DNA of 64,000 nucleotides from Pseudoips prasinana (taxonomy: Eukaryota; Arthropoda; Insecta; Lepidoptera; Nolidae): NCBI GenBank assembly GCA_951640165.1, contig OX621255.1:21922001-21986000 (forward strand), read 5' to 3'. The notes under the pieces were generated by a model. That model was not told where the DNA came from. It searched no databases and saw only the letters and a list, made by a program, of their open reading frames with translations. This document shows positions 1-11,775 of this stretch, piece after piece. How positions within the stretch are numbered: position 1 is the stretch's first letter; every line of letters starts with the position of its first letter. A program made the translations under genes and the position numbers.

Positions 1-85
1 TGGGCCTTTTCATTCTATAACGTAAATTAATTATAGACGATAGACGACGTGAGGGATACGTCTTACTTAGGTACTTACTTCTCGT

Positions 86-480
86 GACTGCCTCGTTGGT
101 CTAGCGGTAGCGTGTTCACTCGCAGAGAATGAGGATCCTGACCCAGAGGTCCTGGGTTCAAATCCTGGGTCGGGCCGAAAGTAATTTTGTGACTTTTATG
201 CAAAAACAAAAAAATATCATAATCAGCCCGAAGTCTGGGAGTTGGCGGTATTATACCCCCGTGCCTCGGTGAGCATGTAAAGCCGTCGGTCCTGTACCTG
301 ACCTCTTTCCGGTCGTGTCGCTAGGCGTCCCATCGGATCATGAGAGTGATGGAATAGAAAGTGCTCATGTGTTTGCGCACACACTAGTGCACTATAATAT
401 GTCCCGCGCAGATTGCTAATCTCTATTGAGACTAGTCGCCGTGGTCGAAATTCGGCTAGGAGGATTATTTATTATTTATT
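86..480 (+). repeat. tRNA-derived SINE, family B, copy 1
   Basis: A tRNA-like head (about 91-177) carries an A-box-like TGGTCTAGCGGT and a B-box-like GGTTCAAATCC, followed by a body that recurs at 59553-59905 (plus), 61580-61905 (minus), 38803-39040 (minus, partial) and 55524-55645 (minus, partial). The body contains a conserved GTAAAGCCGTCGGTCCTGTA stretch and ends near CGGCTAGGAGGA. This copy has a short internal duplication in the head (AGGATCCTGACCCAG before AGGTCCTGGG). It is a Pol III retroposon, not a functional tRNA. Confidence 0.8.
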
Positions 481-735
481 GGAACGCTGTTCCTTATCGC
501 GCGTTGAGAAAGAGGGCTAGACGGAAAAAAATTAAGACGAAAAGTTGTAACGACACTTTTTGCTTTTTTTATTACTAAAATTGATCCTACTGATTAAGTT
601 TATATTACATTATATTTGTTAATAAAAAAAAAAAAAAATAACTTAAAAATAATAAAATTTTATTACAATTCCTTCACTAATTAATTGAAAGGAACTTCGT
701 TCCATCCGGGTGTCCCTTGACACCTCTCAAATTTT
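481..735 (-). repeat. dispersed repeat with GGAAC-type palindromic ends
   Basis: The segment is the reverse complement of 48782-49033. Shared landmarks are the palindromic GGAACTTCGTTCC, the GGTGTCAAGGGACACCCGGA stretch (here inverted) and CCTTATCGCGCG at the other end. The middle is AT-rich and diverged. It has no coding capacity and looks like a small non-autonomous element of unknown class. Confidence 0.6.
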
Positions 736-744
736 TTTATTTAT

Positions 745-975
745 TACTTACGTACCGTATGGGCAGTGGTTACCCTAGTGTCAGTTGTTCAAGCCGTCCA
801 TTAGGCCTGAGACATGGCGACTTGCCTAATGGCTACAACCGGGACCGACGGCTTAACGTGCCCCCCGAATCATGGAGACGCTCAGATTAAACCACTTTGG
901 CGGTCACCCATCTATGGACTGACCGCGAGCGTAGTTGATTGACCTCTCCAATCACTTACGGACTAGAGAGAGCAT
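745..975 (+). repeat. dispersed repeat Z, copy 1
   Basis: About 230 bp starting GTATGGGCAGTGGTTACCC and continuing to GGTCACCCATCTATGGACTG and a CTTACGGAC end. Related copies lie at 28918-29130 (plus), 37496-37720 (minus), 44876-45415 (minus, interrupted) and 49375-49612 (minus), with scraps near 20264 and 27720. Non-coding and non-autonomous. Confidence 0.65.
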
Positions 976-1049
976 CTGGCTAATATAATTCTGGAATAGT
1001 AAAATAGGGTATATAGTAAATAAGGGGTAATATAGTAAATAAGTACTGC

Positions 1050-1145
1050 TGGATGCGAATAGCGCAAGACCGGCAATTGTGGAGATCTTTGGGGAGGCCT
1101 TTGTCCAGCAGTGGACGTCTTTCGGGTGATATGATGATGATGCTG
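1050..1145 (+). pseudogene. RTE-type LINE 3' end fragment
   Basis: Encodes the very C-terminus of the ORF2-like protein (readable as an RIAQDRQLW-type remnant) and the characteristic tail GGCCTTTGTCCAGCAGTGGA followed by GATGATGATG. It is a strongly 5'-truncated insertion. Other copies are at 4054, 16020, 23150, 26730, 29818, 33445, 37166 and 60150. Confidence 0.7.
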
Positions 1146-2242
1146 TAGTATTTTAGACGCTTTTGTTCTGAAAAGAAATGGGCCGTTCTTTTCTACTACT
1201 TAACGCAAATTAAATTATACACAAACCTAAATATCAGCGTGACAGATACGTCAATTATAAGGTATCCAGAAAACACGGATTTATACTCGTCATACCGATC
1301 AACCCCTTCTCGGCTCGAAGAAGCCTAGTAGTGGCGAAATTTGAAACCTGCTTTGGAGGTATTATGTTCCGCTCATATACGTATTAGCTCTTATAGAGCA
1401 ATTTTTGCACAATTTTTGATCAGAGAATTTTTGAAATGCAACTAGACAAAAGTGTTAGTCTAAGAGGTTTTCACTGCTTCACCGGGTAATACAGGCGAGC
1501 GGGGTTCAAACCGTCTACCATATAAGATTATAACCTAAGTAACCCACGCTAGAGAGTACCCTTTGAGATTTGAACCTCGGCTCAGGGCGGGTACTGATAA
1601 TAATAAAATGATTTATTTGGATCCAACTTATTTACATTGTTTTTAAACCCGCCAAACTGCGTAACAGTTTGACGGCGGGAATAGCGCTTAAGCTATTTAA
1701 ACTTACAATACAATTAGCTATTTAAACTAACAATACAATTATAAAATACTTATAAATAACCACGACACCTCTGATATTGATCAAGTGTATAAGTTAAGCA
1801 CACTCAGTTTGTTCAAACGCATTGAGTAAGAATTTACGTAGCTTATGTTGATGTGGGAATGCATGAGTGTGTCGGATTTTACGCATGTTTTGTGCAACTG
1901 TTGCGCTACGTTAATAAGCGAACACGCGGGCCTCTCCTCTCCTTTGATAAAAGTCGTAAAGGGCGCTTAATTCAACTTTATTTTTCGTTTGTATGTTACT
2001 GATTTGTCCGTGGTTTAATTAAAGTAGGTACTGGTTTTTGATGAAAAAAATTAACCATCGATGCAAAAAAGGGGTCTTATAAGTTTGACGTCAATGTGTG
2101 TCTGTCTGTCTGTGAGGGTGTGTGTGTTAGGAGACCAGATATGCTTCTGGAGGGAGGTGGGCTGGATGGAATGAATGCTGCCATGGCTCACGTACAATGG
2201 TCCACGTCGGGACTAAGTGCGGAAACCACTCCCACTAGCATA
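1146..2242. other. unassigned AT-rich intergenic stretch
   Basis: No exon or complete element recognised. A TTTTCACTGCTTCACCGGG motif near 1467 recurs near 21884 and 27387, so part of this stretch is another dispersed repeat. A GAT microsatellite lies at about 2257-2276. Confidence 0.5.
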
Positions 2243-2520
2243 TTAGTGGGGACAAATGATGATGATGATGATGATGAGGGTGTGTGTGTGTCTGGTAGCA
2301 TCGTAGCTCTGCAATGGATGAACCGATTTTGAATTTAAAGGGGACGGTGGCACCAGCTCAAACAGTTCCTCAGAGCATTCCCCGTGGAAGAGACGGTAGA
2401 ACACGCAGAGAGATCTAAAGTCTCTCCGCTGCTCTAGCGACTCCAATCTGTCCGTAAGATTGGAATCCCAAACGATTCTAATAGCACGCCTTTGAAGGGA
2501 GTCAAGTGGGTCGACCTGGT
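2243..2520 (-). pseudogene. LINE reverse transcriptase C-terminal fragment
   Basis: On the minus strand this reads as a non-LTR retrotransposon C-terminal segment including SLEQRRD, a SLCVFYRLFHGECSEELFEL-like region and a PP-rich end. Such blocks sit downstream of the RT domain. The fragment is truncated on both sides and ends in a GAT microsatellite. Confidence 0.6.
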
Positions 2521-4050
2521 ATTTAGGGGATTTGGTAAAATAGGTTCTGTGTTTAAAAAAAAGTAGTTATTTATTTTCATCGCATTGGTTTTGTCTCAAT
2601 AACACTGAAATACAGGTAAAACCATAAACTAGCAATAAAACAAATTTAGTACAACACCAAATAAGAAATTCTTTACTCAGAAATGGAGTCATTTAAAATG
2701 CAGTGAAATGACAGTACACTTAATGGCGTATAAACCATTACAAATAAAGTGCAAAATAGAGCCTTCTTCAGGTAAGGGGGAAGGTTCAATTTTAACGAAA
2801 ATTGAAACGGCTGCTTGAGCACTCAAGTCAACGTCAGGTATTTCGCATCCTCTCAAGTTTGTCAATAAATTCGCAATCGCCTTGAATGTACCCACTCGTA
2901 TGACAAATGGCCTCTTAAGGGCATTTTATAGCCCATTACCGCTCAGAACCCCTGTTCCAACATTCTGGGACATTATCCGGGTACGTAACGACATTTTTGA
3001 ATAGATTGCTTATTTAATAATGTGAAATTGTTTTATAGGGAACGATTTATGTACCGGAGCTTGAGCACTGATTTTTTATCAGAATTTATGAAATATGGGG
3101 ATTAGTAAACTATGGAGTATTTAGAAGCAATATTTTTCTCTAGATTTGGATTGAACTCTATGGTATGGCTGACGTGTACAGCTAATATGTATAATATTTG
3201 ACTAATATATATGTATGTATACTCGTGCACTTTACTATAATTACATTGGTCGAAAGCTGCAGAGAGACACGTCTCTTCATCGCTATTGGAGCTGTGTATG
3301 CATAGTAATCTGCACTGTATTAGGCCCTTTTAGTATTTTTAGCATCCCTTGAGAATGGTCTGTGGAGGATTGAAACACGTGCTGGTACCGCCATACCTAA
3401 CACGTGTTTTGCTCCTCCACACTGGCGCATGTAATTTGCATTTTTATATTGTCCTTCTAGCATGTGCATATTTTTTGCGGGCGGGAGGGCAGTGCAAATT
3501 GCATCCCGGCATGATTACACTGACAATTCGCGGAATTAACACTAAATTCATATTAAATTTGTATTTTGAATGATATGGATTTCCGCAAAGTACCTAACGC
3601 CTGATGCCATTAATTGTATATTTTTTGTAAATATGGCTAACAGCTCTCAGTCTTTTTAAGTTTAAACATCAATCTAATGCAACTTTTTCGAGATTTGAAC
3701 TTATTTATAAACTCGGGTTTAACTTGGCACGCTAGTTTCCCTTCACAGTTGAGTACTCACTCTACATCATACGGTGCTCCCAGTTCACCTATTTAAAGCC
3801 AGGCTTTCATGTAGGTGTTATTTCATTTGATTACTTCACATAATTGACACCTGGAGTAAGTACTTGGCAGCAGATGAATGGGGGAATTTTAGCGGTACAG
3901 AGGTATGAAGCATGAATCATTCATTTAAATTCTGAGCTTACCCGCTCGGTCTAATGCCAGATCGCCTGCCCTCGGGCCTCTGTAGCTAAGCATAAAAGTA
4001 AAATTTCGAATTTATGATGGAATCAAAGCAAGGAAAAAACACATAGAATT
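2521..4050. other. unassigned sequence
   Basis: No recognisable gene. Short open frames are present (for example minus-strand 2689-2895 and plus-strand 3349-3573) but show no domain, splice context or codon pattern that would support them. Confidence 0.4.
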
Positions 4051-4053
4051 TAG

Positions 4054-4460
4054 TTGATGCTAAGTATAAAATGTCTTGAGTCGAATGTCTTAGACCATTG
4101 TGTATTGCCGCTGATAACTTACGGAACAGAGACGTGTTCGCATACAAAAGGTCTCATAAAGATCCTCAGTCACCCAAAGAGTAATGTAGAGGGGGATATG
4201 TTCGGAGTTTCCCTGCGAGACCGAATCAGAAATGTCGAAATCCGCAGGCAACCCGAAACGTATTGACATAATCCGGAGTATTAACAAGCTGAAGTGCACG
4301 TATACCCGACTTGTTGAAAGTCTCGAGTGACGACCATGAACCAGAAGACGCAGCGCCCACGCTGCGTCTACGGTTTTCAACTGGATGCAGATCGCGCGAG
4401 ACCGGCAATACTGGAGTTTTTGGTGGAGCTCTTGTCGTCTTTCTAGTAGCATGATGATGA
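4054..4460 (+). pseudogene. RTE-type LINE ORF2 C-terminal fragment
   Basis: The plus strand encodes VLPLITYGTETCS and then VSLRDRIRNVEIRR, the familiar RTE-type endonuclease/reverse transcriptase C-terminal blocks, before a stop at 4264. The nucleotide match continues through the rest of the C-terminus and the 3' tail (CTTGTCGTCTTTCTAG with GATGATGAT) to about 4460. Frame breaks show it is dead. Confidence 0.75.
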
Positions 4461-5236
4461 TAAATAACTAACGAAACCCGGTAGTCGGATGAGTAATATC
4501 TAAAATTATTCGGTGCTTCAAATAGTTACTATAAGCTGAAAAAGACCGCTATTGTAGACGTACGGACGGACTGAGTCAAAATATAAATGTTTCCTTTTAT
4601 CTTTTTGATACAGAACCATAACTAAATTACACTAAAGATTTAAAGCCTAGTTTAAACAAGAAAACCTAAATGATACGTACTTATTAGCTACAGAGAAAAT
4701 AAATCCTACAATATTACAATTCATAGCAAATTGTCGCAGTCCTGTTAAATCCAGATATAAAAGTAATTACACAGCCCGATGTTAGTAACACGGTACAAAT
4801 CGAAAGAGGAAGCAGAAAGAAATGATTTATTACGTTTGTACTCCATTATTTAGCGATCTTTGTTTGGTTAACGATTACTCAGGCTACCATGAACCATCAC
4901 CGTGCAGTTATTGAGCTGTATTACTGAAATTTGACTGCACGGATGGCGCAATGCTGAAGGTAGACGCTTTACGACAACTACGGGTGTCGTCTAAAAAAAT
5001 TATTTTGTTTTTATTAGATATTTGGACACAGTTACCATTTTGCCAATGGCTTATTATCAAATAACTTCCAAAAACACCTAAAGGGGCTCAGTGCTTTTGG
5101 ACAGGGCTCGCAGGAGGTTCCTGATTCTAGAGCCGTAACGTCCGCATCCTAAATTCAAAATATATTTAATTTCTCTTCACAATAAATAGAGTTATCTAGA
5201 ATCTAGTGACGATTTAATAATGATATGACAATACTG
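4461..5236. other. unassigned sequence
   Basis: AT-rich, with no coding exon, SINE box or terminal repeat that I could recognise. Confidence 0.4.
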
Positions 5237-5825
5237 TCAAGCTAAAACCCAGCTTTGTGAGAGACTGGAGCCTGATGTAATCTTACGAGAAACCTGAATT
5301 ACAGTCCAACACCAAATGCGGTGACTAAGGCAAATTCTTCCAGTTGTACCATTCACACAGGCCAGGTATAATTCTTTTGTCAATCTTCTTTCATTAATCC
5401 TTTCTAAATGGCCAAACCATCTCAGCATACCTTTTTCAATCTTTGTGACTACATCCTCTTTCACACCAAAACGCTCTCTTAAATCAGTATTTCGAATTTT
5501 GTCTCTCAAAATCACATCACACATACTTCTCAGAGCTCTAATTTCCACTGCATTTATTTTACTTTCATTATTTTTCTGCCATACCCAACTTTCACTTCCA
5601 TACATTAAAGTTGGCACTAACACTCCATCGTGCACGGCCAGTCGAGCCCTCTTTGAGACTTGTCGGCTACTCATAAAGGCGTGTAGTGCCCCATTCACTC
5701 TGTTCCCCGCATTTACTCTTCTAACAATATCTTTTTCATATTTCCCGTCCCTCGTAAACAAAGTTCCCAAATATACAAACTCTTTCACCTGTTAGACTTT
5801 CCCTCCTCCAATCACAATATTTAAA
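5237..5825 (-). pseudogene. LINE ORF2 C-terminal remnant
   Basis: A minus-strand open stretch of 183 codons begins KEFVYLGTLFTRDGKYEKDI and contains VPTLMYGSESW, EIRALRSMCDV, RDKIRNTDLRERFGV and GMLRWFGHLER. These are the post-RT blocks of RTE-like non-LTR retrotransposons. Homology continues upstream past a stop codon (a VIGGGKV-stop-QVKEF reading near 5790-5820), so the open frame is a decayed remnant and not a complete gene. The last 30 or so codons lose family similarity, suggesting a frameshift near 5330. Confidence 0.8.
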
Positions 5826-5849
5826 GAATGAATAACGGAATAATAATAC

Positions 5850-6222
5850 TTGGGATGTGAACTCAACAATAATTGTCCCTATATTCATCTCGGTGAACGA
5901 TCTCATAGCAAAGAGGCTCGACCAACATGTTTAAAGGCTCTCACTGGATCACGGGGTCAAGAGCCGGATACAAAAGGCGGCAATTATGGGAACGGTACGC
6001 ATTGTGAGGGGGTTCCTTATTTTGTCGACCTGACCACCGCCGGCCGAGGGCGCCAAACACTGCCGCAGCAAGAACTGTATTTTTTGCACTTTTAGTAGTA
6101 TAATTAGGGGAATAAATACAGTGGAATAACAATAATCTTTATTTGTCAGAAGTGGTACGGTGGTAAGGAGTTACAATAACTTAAACGAATCCTACACCTC
6201 TCATAAGAGGCCGTGCGAAATA
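5850..6222. other. unassigned sequence
   Basis: Short open frames occur on both strands without domain or splice support. The right half may belong to the repeat that continues at 6223. Confidence 0.35.
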
Positions 6223-6375
6223 TATTTATTCACGTAGACTTTAAAAAGCGCTTGTAAATAGTCAGAACATGTTTGTGTAATATAGTTGTATACATTATTA
6301 TTTCTAGTAACATAGATATTTAGGTACACATTGTATGAAAACATTTATAACATTTATTTTATTATAGCATTGATA
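6223..6375. repeat. dispersed repeat, copy 1 (partner at 32861)
   Basis: About 150 bp starting ATTCACGTAGACTTTAAAAA is nearly identical to 32861-33030, including GCGCTTGTAAATAGTCAGAA and TATTTCTAGTAACATAGATA. Class unknown; possibly the 3' region of a LINE. Confidence 0.7.
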
Positions 6376-6985
6376 TTTAGCTAGCTCGTATCAAGTTATT
6401 GTCAAGAGATTATGTTTAATTATATTATCTAGTTTAAGTCTAATATTTTTACTACATATTGTAAAGATAAGTTACAATTAATCCTAAATCCTTGTTAGGT
6501 AGTTTTTGAACCTTAACAGGGAAAAATTCAGACCTAGAAATACGTCCTGAGTTCGATTTCCGCGCAGGAAAACTATTTGTGTGACCCATGTATTCTGAGT
6601 CCGGATGTACTTTGTTTCTGCCAATTATGTGTGTAAAGACAAAAATGACACAAGTATTAATTTCCTTAGTGCGGGCGTTGCCATAAAAAAAACTCTCGTA
6701 AGATTAACCTTAATAATAAATTTATATTGGCCAAGTTGTTTGTTACTCTTTCACACTTACAAATACCGAAAGGATTTTGATAAAACTTTGTAGTAATATA
6801 GCTTATATATCCAAATAACATATAGGCTATAATTTATAAAGTTTAACGCTGGTGAAACCGCGGGGCATAGCATTTTATAAGAAGTTCCCGAATCCCTTGT
6901 GGGAGAAATGGTTATGGAGTTTAATTGCTATGTTGGAGCAACTTTTATGGCAATGAGCGGATTGATGCTATTAGGTAGAGCTAAG
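6376..6985. other. unassigned sequence with a repeat scrap
   Basis: Mostly unrecognised. Around 6790-6880 are words typical of the Lep1-like repeats (AACATATAGGCTATAA, AACCGCGGGGCATAGC), so a fragment of that family is present. Confidence 0.4.
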
Positions 6986-6989
6986 ATGT

Positions 6990-7570
6990 ATGATTCCGAA
7001 TGTAGCCTATAATCTTGGCCCGAGAGGGTCTCTAAGAGAAAAGTTCAAAGAGGTCAACATTCTAACTGTACCATCTCAGTATATATATGAAAACTTACTA
7101 TATGTGCATAAAAATATCGATTCCTTCTGTAAAAGGAGTGATACACATAATGTAAATATTAGAAATAATAATAATCTCATATTGCATACTACCCGTCTCC
7201 ACAAAATAAGTAACTCTTTTATGGGGCAATGTATAAGATTCTATAACAAACTTCCCAATTATATTAGAGAATTGTCTACGAATAAGTTTAAAAGAATTAT
7301 TAAAGCCAAATTGTGTAGCAGGGCATATTACAAAATTTCTGATAATTTAAGTGATAAAAGTGCTTGGGATTGAGTTATTCTGAGTCAACACACATGATTG
7401 TAATTAATCTTAAGTACATATATTTTATTTTAAAAAAGGATTCCTACTGAGTTTTCTGGCAGTGTTTCTCAGTAGCTGCCACGTCATGCACTGCACGGTA
7501 GGGTAAAAAATATGACGATTCCACATAAATGTAATTTTTTTACGGAATAAAGTATCTTTGACTTTGACTT
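6990..7570 (+). pseudogene. LINE C-terminus and 3' UTR
   Basis: The plus strand encodes a 127-codon stretch with TTRLHKISNSFMGQCIRFYN and KLPNYIRELSTNKFKRIIK, ending AYYKISDNLSDKSAWD and a stop at 7371-7373. This is the conserved end of a lepidopteran non-LTR retrotransposon polyprotein. The 3' UTR runs to AATAAAGTATCTTTGACTTT near 7566. A related 3' end is at 14460-14640. The element is 5' truncated. Confidence 0.8.
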
Positions 7571-7582
7571 AGCCGCTCAACC

Positions 7583-8038
7583 AAGACTTCTAGGTATTTT
7601 ATATAGTATTATAAATCTTAACTCACATGCACTAAAATCTAAAGTAACAGAATTGCTGCTCCTTAAGGATTACTCTTACACGGAGTCTTTACTCACCTAT
7701 CTTGTATAATACACTCACAGACAGACACACACACATACATTTACACCTACACACCCCATACACACGCAAACACACAGCATCAATTCTACTCCTGTATACC
7801 ATACAGCAGAATGACACTGTCCACTTTAGATATAAGTTTTAAATATAAGTTAGTTGTTGATAATTGACCGCAAACTACCTCTTGTAATACAGGTATACCC
7901 TAGTTTAAGAGGTAGAGTATTATTATTGTACAGATTTTGCAACACAAAATATAATGTATTTCCAAACCAAATATTAAGTTAAGTTATTTCAAACTCTTCA
8001 ATGCTTTTTGGATAAATAAAGATTATTATTATTATTAT
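7583..8038 (+). pseudogene. LINE C-terminus and 3' UTR with (ATT)n tail
   Basis: A short frame ending LLLLKDYSYTESLLTYLV and a stop near 7708, then a CA-rich 3' UTR and a terminal AATAAAGATTATTATTATT at 8017-8038. This is the standard 3' architecture of a 5'-truncated non-LTR retrotransposon. Confidence 0.7.
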
Positions 8039-8390
8039 AGTAGACATGCTTTATTATAAAAAAAGTTACACGTGCATGGACTAATACAGCAGTATGCTTA
8101 TGAAGATCAATAAAAAGTGTTTAGTGTTAGAAGAGTGTCATGAAACTAATTGATACCGGGAAGGAGCTCATTTCTTTGAAAAATATAATTATAACCCAAT
8201 CAACGCCAAAAGCTGATAAAGCTAAATTACGTAATGTATGGCAACAGAGAACAATGATGTAAATTCTGGGAAGTGGAGCAAGGATGCTCCCTTTCGGGAC
8301 ACCATAACTAATAACTTCAACTACACTTATATTAGTAACAATCTGAATGGAACAAGCTATCTTAGAAAGATTTTTTTTATGTCAGAGTTA

Positions 8391-8470
8391 AAGTGGGTCA
8401 CCGCCGCCCATAGACACTCGTAACACCAGAGGAGTCACGGATGCGTTGCCGGCCTTTAAGAGTCAGGAAA
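8391..8470 (+). repeat. fragment of the GTGGGTCACC dispersed repeat
   Basis: Contains GTGGGTCACCGCCGCCCATA, then CACTCGTAACACCAGAGGAG and GTTGCCGGCCTTTAAGA. The same repeat occurs at 26370-26525 (minus), and the 109-bp array at 57300-59355 appears to derive from it. Confidence 0.65.
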
Positions 8471-9070
8471 CAAGTGTTGCTGACCCTTCACCGCACCCCA
8501 ATGACCTCTGGCGACCTTAGTCACGCGCAGAAACACAATATTATAGTTATTAATGTTATTATTAAGGAAAGTCTTCTGTAAGGTGGAGTACTTCCCCAGT
8601 CGGTGACAATGGTCTTAAAGTCTAGTTCTAATCCAGCCATGTCTGGTCATATTGTTGTACGTCTTCTGTAGATACCTCACATTTGTTCTGCTCATAAAAT
8701 AAGTCTTTAAATAAAGACTTGTTATTTTCTTTCATAATTTCATCACAACTTTGTATCTAATGACTAACTAATGTCATGAGATTTACATTTCCTCTTTGTC
8801 TCCAAATTGGCAATGGCCGCGGCACGGTGTGTGACAGACTGAACCATCCCTGAATTGGATTGCATGTCGGTTAGCCATCTGAAACCTTTACAAGTCATGA
8901 ATAGGAAACATTTTTGTGAAACAGAGCCCATTTAGAAGTCACAAAGTATTCATTTGGTTGACACAATGCATTGAATAAAATAGTTGCCAAATGTTTTACA
9001 ACAACAAATTCCTCAGATATTTTTTTTAGGATAGGAGGACTACAAAACGAACTATAAAGATTACTATATT
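8471..9070. other. unassigned sequence
   Basis: No coding exon, SINE head or inverted terminal repeat recognised. Confidence 0.35.
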
Positions 9071-9078
9071 ATTTACTT

Positions 9079-10655
9079 ACTAGCTGTTGCCCGCGACTTT
9101 GTCCTCGACAATTTTGAATGATGACCAATGTAACTACTTTCTTCTAGCTTAATCTAAAAAATATAACCTTTAAAACAAATAAGCAATATAAATTGAATAA
9201 AACCTAACCTATAAACAACCTTACTAAGAAATAAATGAAAGACTACTTTGCTACTGTTATTTACAAAAAGGACCCGATATCATCAAGCAAAAATCAAAAA
9301 ATACATATCAATTGTCCTAAAGTATAGTCAGTAAGTTAAATAAAGTAAAATAATAATCAAGGATGCATTAATCACAAAGGTAACTCCCATTAGCTTAGGT
9401 TGCGACATTTTGTGAACGATACCATAGCGCGAACTAAAACGATGATTTCGCCATCTACTAACAAAACTATAAACTTGTAAAGCGGTAAAATTAAGATGTG
9501 TGTATATATTTTGGGTGAGATTTAGGCGATCATCCATTGATTCAGTTTTGGACTACCTTTTATTTCAAGCATTTATTTATTTTAACCGATATGCCAATTA
9601 AGTTCCGCGATCTGAAACGACATTAACGCCATCTAGTTACAAAATTGTGAACTTGTAGATCAGTAAAATTAAGATGATGTTTTTTGGGTGCGATCATCTC
9701 GACACCAACAATTTATACTACGCTAACTCAAATTTTAGATAAATTCGTTTTTTATCCCAGTTTGATTAAAATGTCGTTATTTTAATTTGTATACAATTTA
9801 CCAAAAAAAAGAAGTTACAAATCTTATAAAACGTTAAATCTTTACTTAATCGACAACGTCCACGTCATTTTAAGCTACTTGGCATAAGAAACTATTTTTT
9901 TTTAAATTTGAGTTTGCTTAAATTGTTTGTGGCGATCTATTGAATCAGTTTTGGATTACGTTTTTTTAACAACAAATTATTCCCTGGATTGCTTTATTTT
10001 TAACTGAAAGGCCAAATACCAATTTTCATGGGTTTAATTTCAAAAAAGTCGCATTTTTCATACAAACTTACATGCCCTATTTTAGGCCTTAAGGGGTGGA
10101 ATTCCCAAAAATCCTGAAATATATATTTTTAATTTTTAACTGAAATGCTTAATACCAATTTTCATGCGTTTAACTTAAAAATTGTCACATTTTTCATACA
10201 AACTTACACCCCCTATTTTACGCTCTTGGGGCTGGAATTTCCAAAAATGCTGAAATATATATTTTTTATTTTTAACTAAAACGCCAGATACCTATTTTCA
10301 TGCGTTTAACTTAAAAATGGTCACATTTTCCATACAAACTTACATCCCCTATTTTTCGCCCTTGGGGGTGGAATTTCCAAAAACCCTGAAATACGTGATT
10401 TTTTATTTTTAACTGGAAGGCCAAATACCAATTTTTATGCCTTAAACTTCAAAAATGGCAAAGTTTCATACTAACTTAGCGCCCCTGTTTTACCCCCTTA
10501 GGGGTTTAATTTCGAAAAATCCTTCCTTATTCCTTGTTTACATTATAAACCAAACATTTGTGCAAAATTTCAGCTTTCTAGGTCAAAGGGTTTGGGCTGG
10601 GCGTTGATGAGTCAGTCAGTCAGTCAGGACTTGTCTTTTTATTTATATAGATGAA
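9079..10655 (+). mobile_element. Lep1/Helitron-like non-autonomous element with internal tandem repeats
   Basis: Begins with TAGCTGTTGCCCGCGACTTT and ends near GTCAGTCAGTCAGGACTTGTC followed by TTTATATAGAT, the two ends of a common non-coding lepidopteran repeat type. Between about 10000 and 10540, four diverged tandem units of roughly 136 bp are visible, each with a CATACAAACTTACA-type word (near 10058, 10194, 10329, 10466) and a TTTTTAACTGAAA-type word. Assignment to Lep1/Helitron is from memory of the family; the tandem structure is seen directly. Confidence 0.5.
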
Positions 10656-11039
10656 GATTTCGAGATACTGCCCTTTGTCGCAATCACTCGCTATGTATAT
10701 GGAGAAAATCTCCATATTTACCACGCCATTTTTAAAACATTTTCTTTTGTACAAGCTGATTTAAAATAAAAACTAGACTGTATTTTAAGTATAAGTAAGT
10801 AAAAAAAAAAGTATTTTATAGTTAGTTTTATAGTGTCATGAAATTACAATTATGGGCATTTAGATCCACCATTAATGTGTTCTATGGAGCTTTTTTCTAT
10901 ATCTTTTTGTTTTAAAAACAACTCCTGCGCTTGAGAATTAAGTCTCTGTATCGCGAGGGGACTTCACAGGCGTTAAAATCAAAGATACGAAGCACACCTA
11001 GACTTAGAGCAACAACTTATATTTATCACACAAATAGTT

Positions 11040-11700
11040 GTCCTGTCGATTTCTGAAAGCCTTAGTGATACCTTTTATGTTACTCATGGTACAACACAGG
11101 GATCGGTATGTGGACCGTTACACTTCTTAGCCTATGTAAACAATATGGCAAAGACGCTTAAAAGCTGCACTTCTTTTCAATTCGCGGATGACACATGCAT
11201 TCTAATTACAGGGAAAGACCCAAAAACAATGGCATCACTACTTCAAAAGGATTTTGACATGTTAAGTAGATGGTGTCACAATGCAGGACTTTTATTAAAT
11301 GCACAAAATCAAGGTGATGCACATAAAATCACCCTACCTAAAATGTGATATCTTTGCACCCAAAATAATTGCCCATACACATAATTGTCTACACAAATCT
11401 ATACCATGTGACTCTAAATGTTCAACAATAGATAAAGTTAACACCCACTTATACTTAGGATTATTGATAGACGATAAATTTAACTGGGGCCCGCACATTG
11501 AACGAACATGTGATAAATTACGCGCGATTCTGGCCAAAATATATGTAATAAAAAACCGCCTTCCCTTCAAAACCAGATTACTTCTTTTTAATGCGTTTTG
11601 TCACTCAATAGTGTCATACGGTCTATTTAGCTATGGTAGGATGTATAAAACATACTTAGATTCTATTTATAATCTACAAATTAGAATACTAAAAATAATA
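11040..11700 (+). pseudogene. LINE reverse transcriptase, part 1 (split by mariner)
   Basis: The plus strand shows an RT fingers/palm block HGTTQGSVCGPLHFLAYVNN and then the catalytic-motif region FQFADDTCIL. A frameshift near 11305 moves the reading into a second frame that carries LGLLIDDKFNWGPHIERTCDKL and SIVSYGLFSYG, the thumb-side blocks of non-LTR RTs. The mariner at 11701 interrupts it and the homology resumes at 12985. The 5' part is missing. The frameshift and stops show it was already a dead copy. Confidence 0.8.
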
Positions 11701-11725
11701 GGTCTTTACCTATGAAATTGCCGTT
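11701..11725. repeat. mariner left terminal inverted repeat
   Basis: 25 bp that match the right end at 12958-12982 exactly in reverse complement; outside it lies the TA target dinucleotide. Confidence 0.95.
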
Positions 11726-11775
11726 TTGTATGAAAAAATTTAAACGAATTTTTTTCATGAATTTTTTTATTTGTA

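Noticed and set aside
91..177. Possible tRNA gene
   Set aside because: Head of a SINE found five times in the window; this copy even has an internal duplication that would break the fold.
5445..5795. 116-codon plus-strand frame
   Set aside because: Antisense shadow of the LINE remnant on the minus strand.
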